64,000 nt of DNA from Sabethes cyaneus. Taxonomy: Eukaryota; Arthropoda; Insecta; Diptera; Culicidae. The notes beneath the pieces are model-generated. The model was not told the origin of the DNA, did not search any database, and was given only the letters and a program-made list of their open reading frames with translations. Positions 58,001 to 63,786 of the stretch are shown here, one piece after another (position 1 is the stretch's first letter; the number at the start of each line of letters is the position of its first letter). The stretch spans positions 21,656,501 to 21,720,500 of the forward strand of contig NC_071353.1 of NCBI RefSeq assembly GCF_943734655.1. The letters run 5' to 3'. The translations under genes were made by a program, and so were the position numbers.

Positions 58001-60046
58001 CCAGATTTGCGATACCTAGACTGTCGAGTTGATTTCTCCATCAAGACGTTCGGTGCAGTGGTGGCATTATGCAAAGATCTCGGCATTCGGCATCCGGAGG
58101 AGCTGTCGCTGTGTAAACCGTTGGAACCGGCTCATTTGAAGAAAAATTACGCCGAATGGCCAAAGAAGAAAATTCCGATCGAGCAGAATGGCAACGGACG
58201 TGAGTTTGTTCACCCGGCCCCTGATACGAACACGTTTATACCGGCCACTGCGGCCAACTTTCACGGCAGCAATGGAAGCCTAGATGGCCCAACAAACGGT
58301 GGTCCGTTTTCCTGCGCACCGGTGCAGCATCCACACTACACATCGAACAGACCCACGCTGCAAAGCACTCCGATCAGTTCTCCCACGGGGGTAAGTTTCT
58401 ATTGCGTGTTTTTGCAGTAGCATCATTTCAAATTTTCTCTTTCTGCAGACTCTGAGGCACAATTACACTAACGGACACACTTCATTCAATGAATCATCCT
58501 CCAGTTTGGGTGACGCGATCGATAATCTAGCCTACAGTCCATGTGCGCCTAGCCCGGAAGCACGATCGCGATTGGTGAAGCCAAAAACACTAATCGAGCG
58601 GGCCCGCATGAACGTTGGTTGGCTAGACTCGTCGCTCTCAATCATGGAGCAGGGAATTCGCGAGTTTGACACACTTTGCCTGCGCTTCAAGTATTACATC
58701 TTCTTCGATCTGAACCCCAAGTATGACCAGGTGCGCATTAACCAGCTGTACGAGCAAGCCAAGTGGCAGTTGCTGAACGAGGAAATTGAGTGTACCGAAG
58801 AGGAGATGCTGATGTTCGGGGCGCTGCAATTTCAGGTGAATCTGCAGAATGAGGTGCCCCAGCCGGACTCGGGTATCGACACATCCAGCCTGGACAACGG
58901 AGCGGACGACGACGTGGATGCCGCCTTGCGCGAGCTGCAGATAACGCTGGAAGGACCAAACAACGGACATAATGCGGGCGATATCACACACATACCGGAG
59001 CTGACGGATTATTTGCGGTTTTTCAAGTGAGTATTTAAACTTTAAAATTAATAGTGCGCATGTTAACCGATTCGTGCTATACCGTTTCAGGCCAAAAAAA
59101 TTCACACTGAAAGGATACAAACGTTACTGGTTTACCTACAAGGATTTGCATTTACATCTCTATAAGAGCCGGGACGATGCCCGTTCTAACAATTCACCGC
59201 AGGTCACAATCAATCTTCGCGGATGTGAGGTGACACCGGAAGTAAACTTATCGCAAAACAAATTTAATATCAAACTGGAAGTGCCACTCGAGCAGAATAC
59301 GAATAGTGAAATGTGGATCCGCTGCGATAGCGAAGACCAGTACGCAAAATGGATGGCCGCCTGCCGGTTGGCGTCGAAGGGACGCTCTCTGGCGGATAGT
59401 TCGTACGACAGCGAGGTATCGAGCATCAAGTCGTTCCTGAGTATGCAGAAACCAGCCCAGGTGACGGCGGTTGCGATCAATCCAAACAACATCGAACCGA
59501 ACGAATACCTTTCGCCACGGTATGTCAAGAAGTTGAAAAACAAATCCGTCATACGAATGCTTGAGGCACACGCCAACGTTAAAGATCTCGGGCTGGTCGA
59601 TGCCAAGCTGAATTATATTAGGGCCTGGCAAAGCTTACCGGACTTTGGGGTTACGCTGTTCGTAATCAAATTTGACGGACACAAGAAAGAGGAGCTGCTC
59701 GGTGTGGCTAGCAATCGCATCATGAAGATGGACATCAATACCGGCGATCATCTGAAGACCTGGCGCTACAATACAATGAAGGTTGTTATTTCTTTTGTGG
59801 CTTATACAAAACCGGTAGCTAAACTTTGATTTAACATTTTTCTAGGCATGGAACGTGAACTGGGAAATCAAATGCATGATGATTCAACTCCAGGGCGAGA
59901 GTGTCATATTTTCTTCGCTGTCCGCCGACTGCAAGGTTATACACGAGTTCATCGGCGGCTACATCTTCATGTCAATGCGATCGAAAGAAACGAATCAAAC
60001 GCTTAACGAAGAACTGTTCCACAAGCTGACGGGGGGTTGGAATTGA
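21931..60046 (+). CDS. Fit1: Kindlin / fermitin (UNC-112 family), six exons over 38 kb, 712 aa
   Basis: A cytoplasmic FERM-type protein that binds beta-integrin tails and, with talin, activates integrins at muscle and epidermal attachment sites. Exons: 21931-22057, 51343-51491, 57998-58390, 58449-59026, 59091-59781, 59846-60046, with splice phases 1,0,0,2,0 and GT-AG throughout. F0/F1: TWNLRVYITDLQVEKTLRVR, GDLHIGGVMLRLVDP, DWSDHALWWP. A polar F1 loop lies around residues 150-260. F2: GWLDSSLSIMEQGIREF, LRFKYYIFFDLNPKYD, RINQLYEQAKW, IECTEEEMLMFGALQF. A PH insert (about 406-515): LTLKGYK-type FTLKGYKRYW, INLRGCEVTPEVN, YAKWMAACRLASKG. F3: LKTWRYNTMK|AWNVNWEIK and VIHEFIGGYIFMSMR. Length is normal for kindlins. 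Residues 647-648 are AW where vertebrates have QW. Intron 1 is 29 kb. Confidence 0.95.
22058..24870. other. Kindlin intron 1, first part, no gene seen
   Basis: Only short chance frames (for example 23128-23403 minus, 24343-24630 plus). A (CATTG)n run is at 24261-24276. A motif at about 22775-22850 (CTTTCTTCAACAATATTGTA) resembles the small palindromes of the 15-16 kb foldback. No conserved element can be claimed. Confidence 0.4.
24871..25590. repeat. Degenerate minisatellite, unit about 13 bp (GTCGAGCAGTTGA)
   Basis: About 720 bp of GTCGAGCAGTTGA-like units, often paired as 26-mers with GTCGAGTAGTCCA. The periodicity drifts in places, so frames through it read as repeated Leu-Leu-Asp-Ser-Thr. 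Clear by eye on both strands. Confidence 0.9.
26093..26530 (-). pseudogene. DD37E Tc1/mariner transposase, N-terminal relic
   Basis: The minus strand reads DRQLRLKIIRANANRIMDYA, AKKLNTDHCTMRGIHLRKSY and NRNFKHQTMTRIRSRKLYDQ, the helix-turn-helix region of an IS630/Tc1/mariner transposase. Related copies in this window keep WPDLAS...PIERYW, whose spacing matches the mosquito DD37E group. The catalytic half is missing here. Confidence 0.6.
26590..26800 (-). mobile_element. tRNA-derived SINE head
   Basis: The minus strand has a consensus B box GGTTCGAATCC (26705-26715) and upstream an A-box-like CTATGGTTCAAAGGTAC. The spacing is close to that of a tRNA promoter. The downstream part runs into a pyrimidine-rich stretch. 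It sits between pieces of a DD37E transposon, whose inverted ends (near 26530-26590 and 26970-27010) flank it, which suggests insertion into that element. Confidence 0.6.
27510..27764 (-). pseudogene. DD37E Tc1/mariner transposase, C-terminal relic
   Basis: The minus strand reads TMDSKMFKQECLKKRILPYY, then KYWSDLASQPYSQEVLQWYR and DNGVD. This is the block around the second catalytic Asp (WPDLAS in better copies, here WSDLAS) of a DD37E-type transposase. It ends before the expected PIERYW Glu. Confidence 0.65.
27770..30325. other. Kindlin intron 1, no supported gene
   Basis: A locally GC-richer block at 28660-29170 is open on both strands (143 codons on plus), but the translation has no recognisable domain. 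It may be non-coding conserved sequence or chance. 29500-29900 is also GC-richer. No repeat ends were defined. Confidence 0.35.
30326..30829. mobile_element. TIR element with terminal CATTATGCCTA tandem repeats
   Basis: The left end has GACGTTAGGCATACGGACAT then repeated AGGCATAATGGATAAT. The right end carries the inverse, repeated CATTATGCCTACCGTC, ending CCGTATACCTAATGGGG. Each terminus is thus itself a short tandem array. The middle has GGCCATTCGTGATTCGG-type repeats. Non-coding. Confidence 0.7.
30830..31618. other. Intron spacer, no gene seen
   Basis: AT-rich with only chance frames. Confidence 0.5.
31619..31662 (+). repeat. 44-bp short retroposed tail (twin of 39591-39634)
   Basis: GTCGCAGTGGCCTTTTAACC and onward to CATACAAAAA matches the reverse complement of 39591-39634 with 2 mismatches in 44. 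It ends in A residues. It is probably the extreme 3' end of a retroelement. Confidence 0.65.
32200..32692 (-). pseudogene. DD37E Tc1/mariner transposase relic, internally deleted
   Basis: The minus strand holds the N-terminal helix-turn-helix part (VPKSTVCNVLKGDKENLGVE, RKLRGKILRFVKFNPCISIR). A shift then leads directly to CLKKRILPFIRKNMSNVIFW followed by PDLVSCHYLKAVLE, the block with the second catalytic Asp, and a stop. The first Asp region is deleted. Confidence 0.7.
32760..34660. other. Kindlin intron 1, no gene seen
   Basis: Unique-looking sequence with GC-richer patches at about 32940-33110 and 33360-33570. No domain recognised in any frame. Could include regulatory DNA, but nothing in the sequence proves it. 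Confidence 0.35.
34662..34845. mobile_element. 184-bp foldback MITE
   Basis: The ends TAGGGGTTTTCAC and GTGAATATCCCTA are inverted. Inside, GCTATGTTGCGTAAAC/GTATTCGCAACATAGC and TACTGCCG...CGGCAGTA extend the arms to nearly the whole length, with the centre at CCATATGGTTTCTATGG. A TA-type duplication is likely. The core matches another hairpin at 46168-46244. Confidence 0.8.
35001..35466 (+). repeat. Tandem direct duplication, units of about 185 and 240 bp
   Basis: The unit starts AAGTTGTTCAATGCT at 35001 and again at 35226. It shares CAACGTTCAAACGTCGTGTT, GAACG(T/G)TTTGCTCATTAGCTTC-type sequence and CTAACTAAA. The second copy carries an extra inverted pair (TACCAACACATTGTCT / AATGTGTTGGTA, about 35313-35385). 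Confidence 0.75.
35550..36297 (-). pseudogene. DD37E Tc1/mariner transposase, nearly complete relic
   Basis: The minus-strand ATG at 36297 opens MASKEEQVRKAIVCGRNENP. Then come LRRRPHLSVRTIARKIKMSP (helix-turn-helix), MEMDDETYVLEDFKQLPG (first catalytic Asp), KFPRKYLVWQTICSCG, MFWPDLASC (second Asp) and, 37 residues on, the Glu in PICPELRPIERYWA. At least three stops or shifts kill it. The Asp-to-Glu spacing fits the DD37E (ITmD37E-like) mosquito group. A TIR-like AGGGGTGTCTAAATTTTGTC lies at 36419-36438. Confidence 0.8.
36440..38867. other. Kindlin intron 1, no gene seen
   Basis: Short chance frames only. A stretch of CAT/CGT trinucleotides is at 38336-38390. Nothing else of note. Confidence 0.4.
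38868..40640 (-). mobile_element. 5'-truncated non-LTR retrotransposon (RT and C-terminal part)
   Basis: A clean reverse transcriptase frame (39673-40623, 316 aa): MKSNRAPGIDCISAEMLKAD, VPKKGDLTECGNWRGITLLC, VFVDFEKAFDRLNHENIWGA, AGVRQGCILSPLLFLIVMDE. The YxDD-equivalent reads DLADVIVLLA, so the second Asp of the pair is replaced by Val. Downstream, after a small insertion, come GTKTDIATRVRKAG, FLLLYACETW and RRWKWVGLTLRKGANEVCRE with shifts. The 3' end has TTAC repeats read as TAAG on the coding strand. The endonuclease is missing. The family also occurs at 14530-15272. Confidence 0.8.
39587..39642 (-). mobile_element. 56-bp retroposed insertion flanked by a 13-bp duplication
   Basis: ACCATCGGGCGTT occurs at 39574-39586 and again at 39643-39655, interrupting the LINE reading frame exactly between. 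The insert has a poly-A tail on the minus strand (T run at 39587-39595) and 44 bp that recur, 2 mismatches apart, at 31619-31662. This is a textbook target-primed, extremely short insertion. Confidence 0.8.
40690..42530 (-). mobile_element. Degenerate Jockey-type non-LTR retrotransposon
   Basis: Minus strand, 5' to 3': the C-terminal part of ORF1 (42089-42521: NECDNCEEKHRAV, Ser/Pro-rich stretch, YAGVISGVPLTMEEF), the endonuclease (41200-41980: INVIAAYCPKQTR, FIVGGLNARHEVWSNQRTNQ, CSDHYPVLL) and the start of the RT (40833-41102: IELKHLSYGLFTFVANLFNR, CWEVGYFPSMWKLAKVIPAL, KPGKYSAVSKSYRAIS). It stops before the catalytic RT motifs, where the next LINE begins. Frameshifts are several. An RTE fragment is inserted at 41638-41797. 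Confidence 0.75.
41638..41797 (+). mobile_element. 160-bp 5'-truncated RTE insertion with TAAG tail
   Basis: A perfect 12-bp duplication AGTACCGTCCCG flanks it (41626-41637 and 41798-41809). The insert reads ARWIDQVEGDLRTLRR-type sequence and MDRVEWRRLLRTAEETTAWS before its stop, the very C-terminus of an RTE protein. It ends in (TAAG)n. It splits the Jockey endonuclease. The tail differs from the (GAA)n of the full-length RTE, so it is a different RTE subfamily. Confidence 0.85.
42540..45439. other. Kindlin intron 1, no supported gene
   Basis: About 2.9 kb of low-repeat sequence. Frames at 43747-44208 and 44501-44919 are open on both strands in a GC-richer patch, but show no recognised domain. 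Low repeat content here makes it a reasonable place for regulatory DNA; nothing in the sequence proves it. Confidence 0.35.
45460..45745. repeat. Purine-rich (GAAAA/AAAACGGG) degenerate repeat, copy 1
   Basis: The plus strand is almost all A and G with AACGGGAAA, GAGAAAAAG and AAAGCGAGAA-like words. Minus-strand frames through it are Phe/Ser/Leu-rich low-complexity artefacts. Confidence 0.75.
45746..45862. repeat. Tandem CGAAAGGCCGAA / AAATGGCCGAA motif
   Basis: Five to six imperfect units of GGCCGAA(T/A)C plus an 8-12-bp spacer. Related words occur inverted inside the 30326-30829 element (GGCCATTCGTGATTCGG). Confidence 0.55.
46168..46244. repeat. Hairpin, 28-bp arms, same family as the 34662 foldback core
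   Basis: The left arm is CTGCCATTAATCGCATAACT and the right arm reversed is CTGCCGTGAATCGCATAACA, both ending CCCATT. The spacer is about 21 nt. The core of the 34.7-kb foldback has the same order of motifs (ACTGCCG, GCAT, GTTCCAT). Confidence 0.7.
46320..46830. repeat. Purine-rich degenerate repeat, copy 2
   Basis: Contains GGTCAAAACGGGCCTGAAAA and CAGGAAAAGGCTGAAAA, which recur in order at 48567-48700 (GGTCGAAACGGGACTGAAAA, CAGGAAAAGGCTTAAAA). This is therefore a duplicated segment, not just simple sequence. Confidence 0.75.
46840..47558. other. Spacer between purine-rich repeats, no gene seen
   Basis: A short (ATG)n run is at 47096-47117. A minus-strand frame at 47001-47315 has no recognised domain. 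Confidence 0.4.
47559..47864. mobile_element. TA-flanked MITE made of TTTTTACGCG repeats
   Basis: The left end TACACTAAAGTCATTTTTTA and the reversed right end TACACTCAAGTCGCTTTTTA are inverted repeats, both going on to CGCG. The interior is a tandem of ACGCGAATTTCGGAATTT and ACGCGGTTTGTTTTT units. The outer TA fits a Tc1/mariner-type target. Confidence 0.75.
48060..49345. repeat. Purine-rich degenerate repeat, copy 3 (1.3 kb)
   Basis: Long strand asymmetry (A and G far above C and T on plus). It has internal higher-order repetition: about 48065-48180 is echoed at 48915-49000 (AAACAGAATAAACGTGACAG / AAACAGAATAAACGCGACAG), and the 46.3-46.8 kb segment is echoed at 48380-48900. Long Phe-rich minus-strand frames here are not genes. 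Confidence 0.8.
49601..49889 (-). pseudogene. Unassigned minus-strand frame pair, possible frameshifted gene remnant
   Basis: The minus strand reads MNGVTAAQTVLKLFHFADSS then FVTVNIHSGVYVYTF (49680-49889). In another frame, VGFLCTDALEFGTKDACRVD then IVLLNDAMDELSKFIRRNTT ends in a stop (49601-49795). Composition looks more protein-like than neighbouring frames, and a one-base shift would join them. No family recognised; it could be chance. Confidence 0.25.
50040..51342. other. End of kindlin intron 1, no gene seen
   Basis: GC-richer than most of the intron at 50090-50530. Open frames on both strands lack recognised domains. A polypyrimidine tract and CCCTTACAG precede exon 2. Confidence 0.4.
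51343..51491 (+). CDS. Fit1: Kindlin exon 2 (F0/F1)
   Basis: Acceptor CCCTTACAG, then ENPKDWSDHALWWPARNMW, LTRTKSTLDQVGLHADA and LLHFTPMHKTLRVQ, then donor CAG|GTAAGC. It matches kindlin residues after the first beta strands (KDWSDHALWW). Phases (1 in, 0 out) agree with exons 1 and 3. Confidence 0.95.
51492..52460. other. Kindlin intron 2, first kilobase, no gene seen
   Basis: AT-rich. Chance frames only (51839-52123 plus). Confidence 0.5.
52470..55990 (-). mobile_element. Decayed RTE-clade retrotransposon, interrupted
   Basis: Minus strand: endonuclease pieces at 55388-55894 (HDVRIAIGTLTLRLV, HYRYNWRSPQHADLQIGYVL, RPYRGATIDSDRYLL), linker at 54478-54840 (FVPRAETCRDKAGGILSDEC, VIEKWKQNYNEHLNSA), early RT (54318-54440), then after an inserted DNA transposon the later RT (53071-53385: IFNKFSQFISFADDVDIVRR) and C-terminus (52769-52957: RPVVLYEYETWTMLDGD; 52557-52732: RRGAQRSRWLDQVKQDLESV). 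The FADD motif survives, but many stops and shifts are present. The same element family's 3' tip occurs alone at 7845-7925. Confidence 0.85.
53400..54315 (-). mobile_element. DD37E Tc1/mariner element inserted in the RTE
   Basis: The RTE reading breaks after SILNAAYKV (about 54318) and resumes near 53400. Between lie minus-strand transposase blocks MMDDETYIKVGFWQLPG-type (first Asp, about 54130), KNTPCGKRSAPFVTTGTVNG, CLQKRLLFLSKQHEDPTIFW and PDLPSCQYSKDVLEWY (second Asp), then ISNAPTLRPIAKYW, where the catalytic Glu is replaced by Ala. The helix-turn-helix part is very short or lost. Exact inverted ends were not found. Confidence 0.7.
55991..56390. other. Possible 5' region of the decayed RTE
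   Basis: Non-coding, continuous with the element's endonuclease end on the minus strand. I could not place the 5' boundary or a target-site duplication. Confidence 0.35.
56393..56477 (-). mobile_element. Degenerate tRNA-derived SINE head, minus strand
   Basis: On the minus strand an A-box-like GGCGTAGTGGTTAGC is followed after only about 7 nt by a B-box-like GATTCAAATCCC. A normal tRNA promoter has 30-40 nt between them, so the anticodon arm is deleted. Confidence 0.5.
56490..57243. other. Kindlin intron 2, no gene seen
   Basis: AT-rich. A chance frame at 56977-57225. Confidence 0.45.
57244..57762. mobile_element. 519-bp TIR element near kindlin exon 3
   Basis: The left end TACTGCCCATGGATGCATAG and reversed right end TACCCTGCCCATGGATGCAT are inverted and both run into GT(C/T)GACGTAA. 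The ends begin with TA. The interior is AT-rich and non-coding. It lies 235 bp before the exon 3 acceptor. Confidence 0.75.
57998..60046 (+). CDS. Fit1: Kindlin exons 3-6 (F1 loop, F2, PH, F3)
   Basis: Exon 3, 57998-58390 (residues 93-223): MPDLRYLDCRVDFSIKTFGA and a Gly/Asn/Pro-rich loop. Exon 4, 58449-59026: F2, ending DYLRFF with donor TTCAA|GTGAGT. Exon 5, 59091-59781: PH and the start of F3, ending TWRYNTMK with donor AAG|GTTGTT, which is not the strongest. Exon 6, 59846-60046: AWNVNWEIK to FHKLTGGWN and TGA. Introns are 58, 64 and 64 nt. Splice phases agree and residues match kindlins over the whole length. Confidence 0.95.
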
Positions 60047-60812
60047 AACCGTCGACGTGGGAGGGGTTGAATGAAAATGTTATATTTGTTTTTTTATTGC
60101 CACAGTGACTTAATTCCTATTCGGGCTGGAAATGGTACACTGTGTTGTGTGTAAATAGTAAATTTATAAAATTTCACAGCTAAATTTTGCTGCGTAACGT
60201 AAACAGTAAACAAAGTAGCAATACAATCTTTATGAAAAACAAACGGAATAGTTTATAACAATAGATCAAAATAGGTGTGCTGCTAATAGTTTATTGCTGT
60301 CACCTATTTATTTTTCGTCAAGACAATCGACAATTCTGGATGGAAACAAAACGCACATGTTAACACATGCAATAACATTTGTTCTAACGCTTCGAAACGC
60401 CAATCAAAATGCCAAAAGTGTCTTCTGTAGCTTTCTTGCGATGAAGAAAGGTAGCAGTTTAGGTGTCTTGCAGTTAAATGTTTTTATTCTCTTTACTATG
60501 ATATCAAGAGTAATTGATAGTTGGTTACATATTAGAAAACTGCCGCACAGCAGTTTTTAAGCACAACGCGGAAAAGTCTCCTACTTATTCGTGGCTAGAG
60601 ACATTGGTAAATTGAGTTTAAATTAAGTTTTGAAGAGGAGAGATGATGTTTTAACAAACGAACTGTTCACATCCGATTATACCCCGATGAGAAGATTTTT
60701 TGGGCTACCCAAAGCAAATATATCCTAACACAACTCCTAGAGAACTTAACAGCTACATGTAACAAACTGTGTATAATATACGTTGATTTAAATTATACTA
60801 AACTGTCCTTTC

Positions 60813-60818
60813 AATAAA
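60813..60818 (+). terminator. Kindlin poly(A) signal
   Basis: AATAAA 767 nt after the kindlin stop, followed by a T-rich stretch (TTTCTTTC). It is the best-placed signal before the opposing lin-52 gene. Confidence 0.6.
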
Positions 60819-60859
60819 ATTTCTTTCAAAACAAAAGCTGTTCCTCGTTCGGTCTTTCA

Positions 60860-60865
60860 TTTATT
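60860..60865 (-). terminator. lin-52 poly(A) signal
   Basis: TTTATT on plus, AATAAA on minus, 50 nt beyond the lin-52 stop codon. Confidence 0.6.
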
Positions 60866-60914
60866 TGAAGTGCTTACGTTCCTAGTTTTAAGCTTAAACC
60901 CATTTTTGTCGGTG

Positions 60915-62457
60915 CTATGTTTTCTTCCGATTGCCTGAGAAGATATTTAAATACTTTCCACGTGTCATCTCCTTTGCCTCCTGAACACCTAGCTGGTAGG
61001 CCTGATCGTACAGTTTCTTTACCTCCGCTATGATACCGTTCGATGATAAGGCACCCAGTTCTTTGAAGTGCAGTTATTGCTCAGTTAGTAATGGAACGGG
61101 CTTGAACGATAATAAAAAAAGAAAAAAATACTTACGATACATCGAGTTGATATCATCCTGTGTTAAGCCTTTGGTCCACGCCGGCGGTGAGAAGTTAAGG
61201 TTTGGTGTGCTGAATCGATCCACTGCTGAAACAGAGGAAAAAACAAAACATTTAAAATGTAATTATCTACAACTGTAGTTGCTAATATGGCTTATGGCAG
61301 CCGAATGGTTAATAAAGTTTCAATGTGTCCACAAAATACTTGATGGCTAAATAAAACGAAGTGAGTAGATATTTCTGCATAATGTAGTTTCCAGGAATTT
61401 CGTTTTCTAGCAGCCTATCGTAACTCACCGGAACCAACCGTTTCTGGTTTGATCATCTCGTTCGCTTTCCGCTTCGACATTTTGTTTCAATTTTATTCAA
61501 TTTGTTTGTTTCAATTCAATGCCAGTTACCAACGGTAACGTTACATGGTTGTTTTTCGGCATAACCGCATGGCATGCTATGCTAGATTGTTGAAGGTGAG
61601 GTATAATATCGTATGACATTTTAGCATTAAACATGTCAGAAGACCTTAGGCTTTTTTTTTGATTACCTACCTAAAAGGTTTTGCCTCACCAAATTATAAA
61701 AGCATCGACCACATATATTTCAGTTGGAATCTGCTAACATGGCCGAAATTGTTGAACTCCTATTTATAAAATGTATTTTTGCAAAACCGGAGAATGCATT
61801 CTTTTGATTTGTGCTCGTACTGGTGCTAGAGCTCAGGTAGCGGCTTTTATGGCTCGAGCAGCACGTTCCTCAAAATGGTGCTGAGGCTAGAGTTAGACAT
61901 TTCAATTGGCTTACGCTCAGAAACCAACACTTTTCAATTGAAGGTAAGCTTGTACCATTGAAGCCAACAGTTAACACTGCAGGTAAGTTTTTTTTCTATG
62001 GGGTTTCAACATTTCAACCCCTTTAGCAAGCGAATTCTGTTGGCCGCTTCGAAAGCAGTTCCAGTTTTAAGTAAGCCTTGTTCAACGGTACCCAATACCG
62101 GAATAATCGTTCCATTTGTTTGTGAAGACATCAGTCTACGCAAACTAACAGTTAAAATACTCCCGGAGAGTTATAAAGTTAATTATTTCTAGTTGATTGA
62201 ACTCGTTGAAACATCAACAAACAAAACTATAGAATTGCAGCGGAAAAACAATGAACTTCCGTATCAACTATGTACCTTTCTGTGGCCACATATGAGGCGA
62301 ATCACGGTCCAACTTCTCCAAACTCATAAGATTCGATTCATCTTCCAATTCTAAAAACAAAAATACAGATATTTGCACTGATCTGGTCTGGTTTTATGTT
62401 GTATTATTTACCTTCTTTTATTTTCACTGGTGTACTTCTTCCATTCGAATCCGTCAT
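60915..62457 (-). CDS. lin-52: LIN-52, subunit of the MuvB/DREAM complex (four exons, about 118 aa)
   Basis: Bridges MuvB (LIN9, LIN37, LIN54, RBBP4) to Rb-family pocket proteins in cell-cycle gene repression; nuclear. Exons: 62412-62457 (MTDSNGRSTPVKIKE), 62276-62350 (ESNLMSLEKLDRDSPHMWPQ), 61136-61225 (RFSTPNLNFSPPAWTKGLTQ, DDINSMY), 60915-61060 (LGALSSNGIIAEVKKLYDQA, YQLGVQEAKEMTRGKYLNIF). Phase 1 at all junctions. LMSLEKL fits the LxSxExL pocket-binding motif, and RDSP corresponds to the DYRK1A-site RASP of human LIN52. The C-terminal coiled region is well conserved. Human LIN52 is 116 aa. The exon 3 acceptor is a CAGCAG tandem, so one residue may vary. Confidence 0.9.
61429..61480 (-). 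CDS. lin-52: Alternative first exon of lin-52
   Basis: The minus-strand ATG opens MSKRKANEMIKPETVGS and ends in a good donor TCCG|GTGAGT in phase 1, the same phase as the normal exon 2 end, so it can join exon 3. It cannot be an internal exon: an in-frame TGA lies 6 nt upstream of the ATG and no AG occurs for about 80 nt above it. The product would lack LMSLEKLDRDSP. Alternatively these codons are chance and the region is intron. Confidence 0.55.
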
Positions 62458-62830
62458 AATTGTAGTAAAATATTAAATTCGGTTTTCCAATGGGGTAAAT
62501 CAGTAAATCACATGAAAACTTTTGACACAATTGAAAACCAACTTTTTAATGCAAATCCGTTTAAAAATAAGTCAAACAAACAGTGATACAAGTAATCTAC
62601 CTTGTAATGTAAGCAATTAAACTTGAGTGTTGAGAATGTGAACCTATATGTAAACAATAATATAAATCACGTATTCAGCAGCGCACATCATCAAGCGAGC
62701 AAGAAAAGAAAGAAAACTCGCAGTCAGCGACATTCTTTATGTAGATAGCGCAACCGGTGAGCGATAGTGAAACTAATTTGCTTCGATGATGCGGACAAAA
62801 GACGACTAACATTTCAATTGGACCCATCAA
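62458..62830. other. lin-52 upstream region
   Basis: AT-rich, no gene seen. It should hold the lin-52 promoter; no TATA/initiator pair is convincing. Confidence 0.35.
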
Positions 62831-63072
62831 GTAGAGGTAGGCAAAACGGCTCTTTTGTGTAAGCGGCTCTGAACCGCGGCTCACGGTTCACGGTTCGTTT
62901 GTCCGCCTAGTTGACGGTTCAGTAAATTATACGATTCATGAGAAAAGCTTCGTGCCGCGCCTTCGGGTACGTTTGGAGAACCGTGGTTGTTTTGCAAGAA
63001 CCGTTTCTTCTGAACGCTCTGTTCTGTGAATCGGTTCAATTGAACGGTTCGTGAGCTATTCGTCCATCCCTA
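62831..63072. mobile_element. hAT-like MITE with GAACCG repeats
   Basis: The left tip GTAGAGGTAGGCAAA and reversed right tip GTAGGGATGGACGAA are inverted. Inside each end CGGTTC/GAACCG words are repeated in opposite directions. The tip style (TAGGGATGG) resembles hAT elements, but no 8-bp duplication was found. Confidence 0.5.
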
Positions 63073-63093
63073 CATTCAACCTATTTTGGACCA

Positions 63094-63170
63094 CCTCAGC
63101 AGCTGTACATAATTTGGACACTTGCATTTGATTTTGCTGTAAGTGTCCAAATTATGTACAGCTGCTGAGG
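63094..63170. repeat. Perfect 30-bp inverted repeat hairpin, 17-nt loop
   Basis: The arm at 63094-63123 (CCTCAGCAGCTGTACATAAT and on) is the exact reverse complement of 63141-63170. It is short enough to be a tiny MITE and shaped like a small-RNA hairpin. Confidence 0.85.
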
Positions 63171-63179
63171 GGGTTTAAA

Positions 63180-63786
63180 ATACGTTGGTTTCCCTAACTA
63201 ATGGTAAATTTGCATATGAGAATCCATATGATTATTCTGTGTTTAACAGATATTTGAAAGAAATCGCCTGTACAGAATCTGTATGCATAGAATACAGATG
63301 TTTGCCAATTACACAGATTTTTGGACTTTTACACGAGAGCAAAAGAAACGCAAATAGTCAGCAAAATGACTCTCCGTCTCTTTCACTCTCATTGTTTTCC
63401 AATGCAAGATTTTTGCACAGATACTTTTCCTCGCTGCACAGATGGCCAGATTTTTCCAACAAAAAACACAGAATTATATGTGGCATCCCTGCATAGAAAC
63501 TATACGAACAGTTTTCTCAGTCTAGGCCGAAGTGCATGTAAACAACCCAAGTGAGGGTTCTCTGGGACCTGGGTTCTCTTGGATCTTCTAGAATTCTAAT
63601 TTGTTTACAAGAGGAGAGGATCCACGAATGATCATAGTTTTTGTGCTGTAAACCATATAATGGACCCTTTCCTACTAAAAGAGTAGAAAGCATAGTTTCA
63701 CTAAAAAATTGTGAGCATTAGTCAAAGCTTAGCAATCGCTTGCGAAAGATAGAAAAGCTTAAGAAATGTAATTATTGAGAAGGGCC
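63180..63786. other. Spacer before the right-edge gene, no gene seen
   Basis: Chance plus-strand frames at 63185-63554. Confidence 0.4.
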
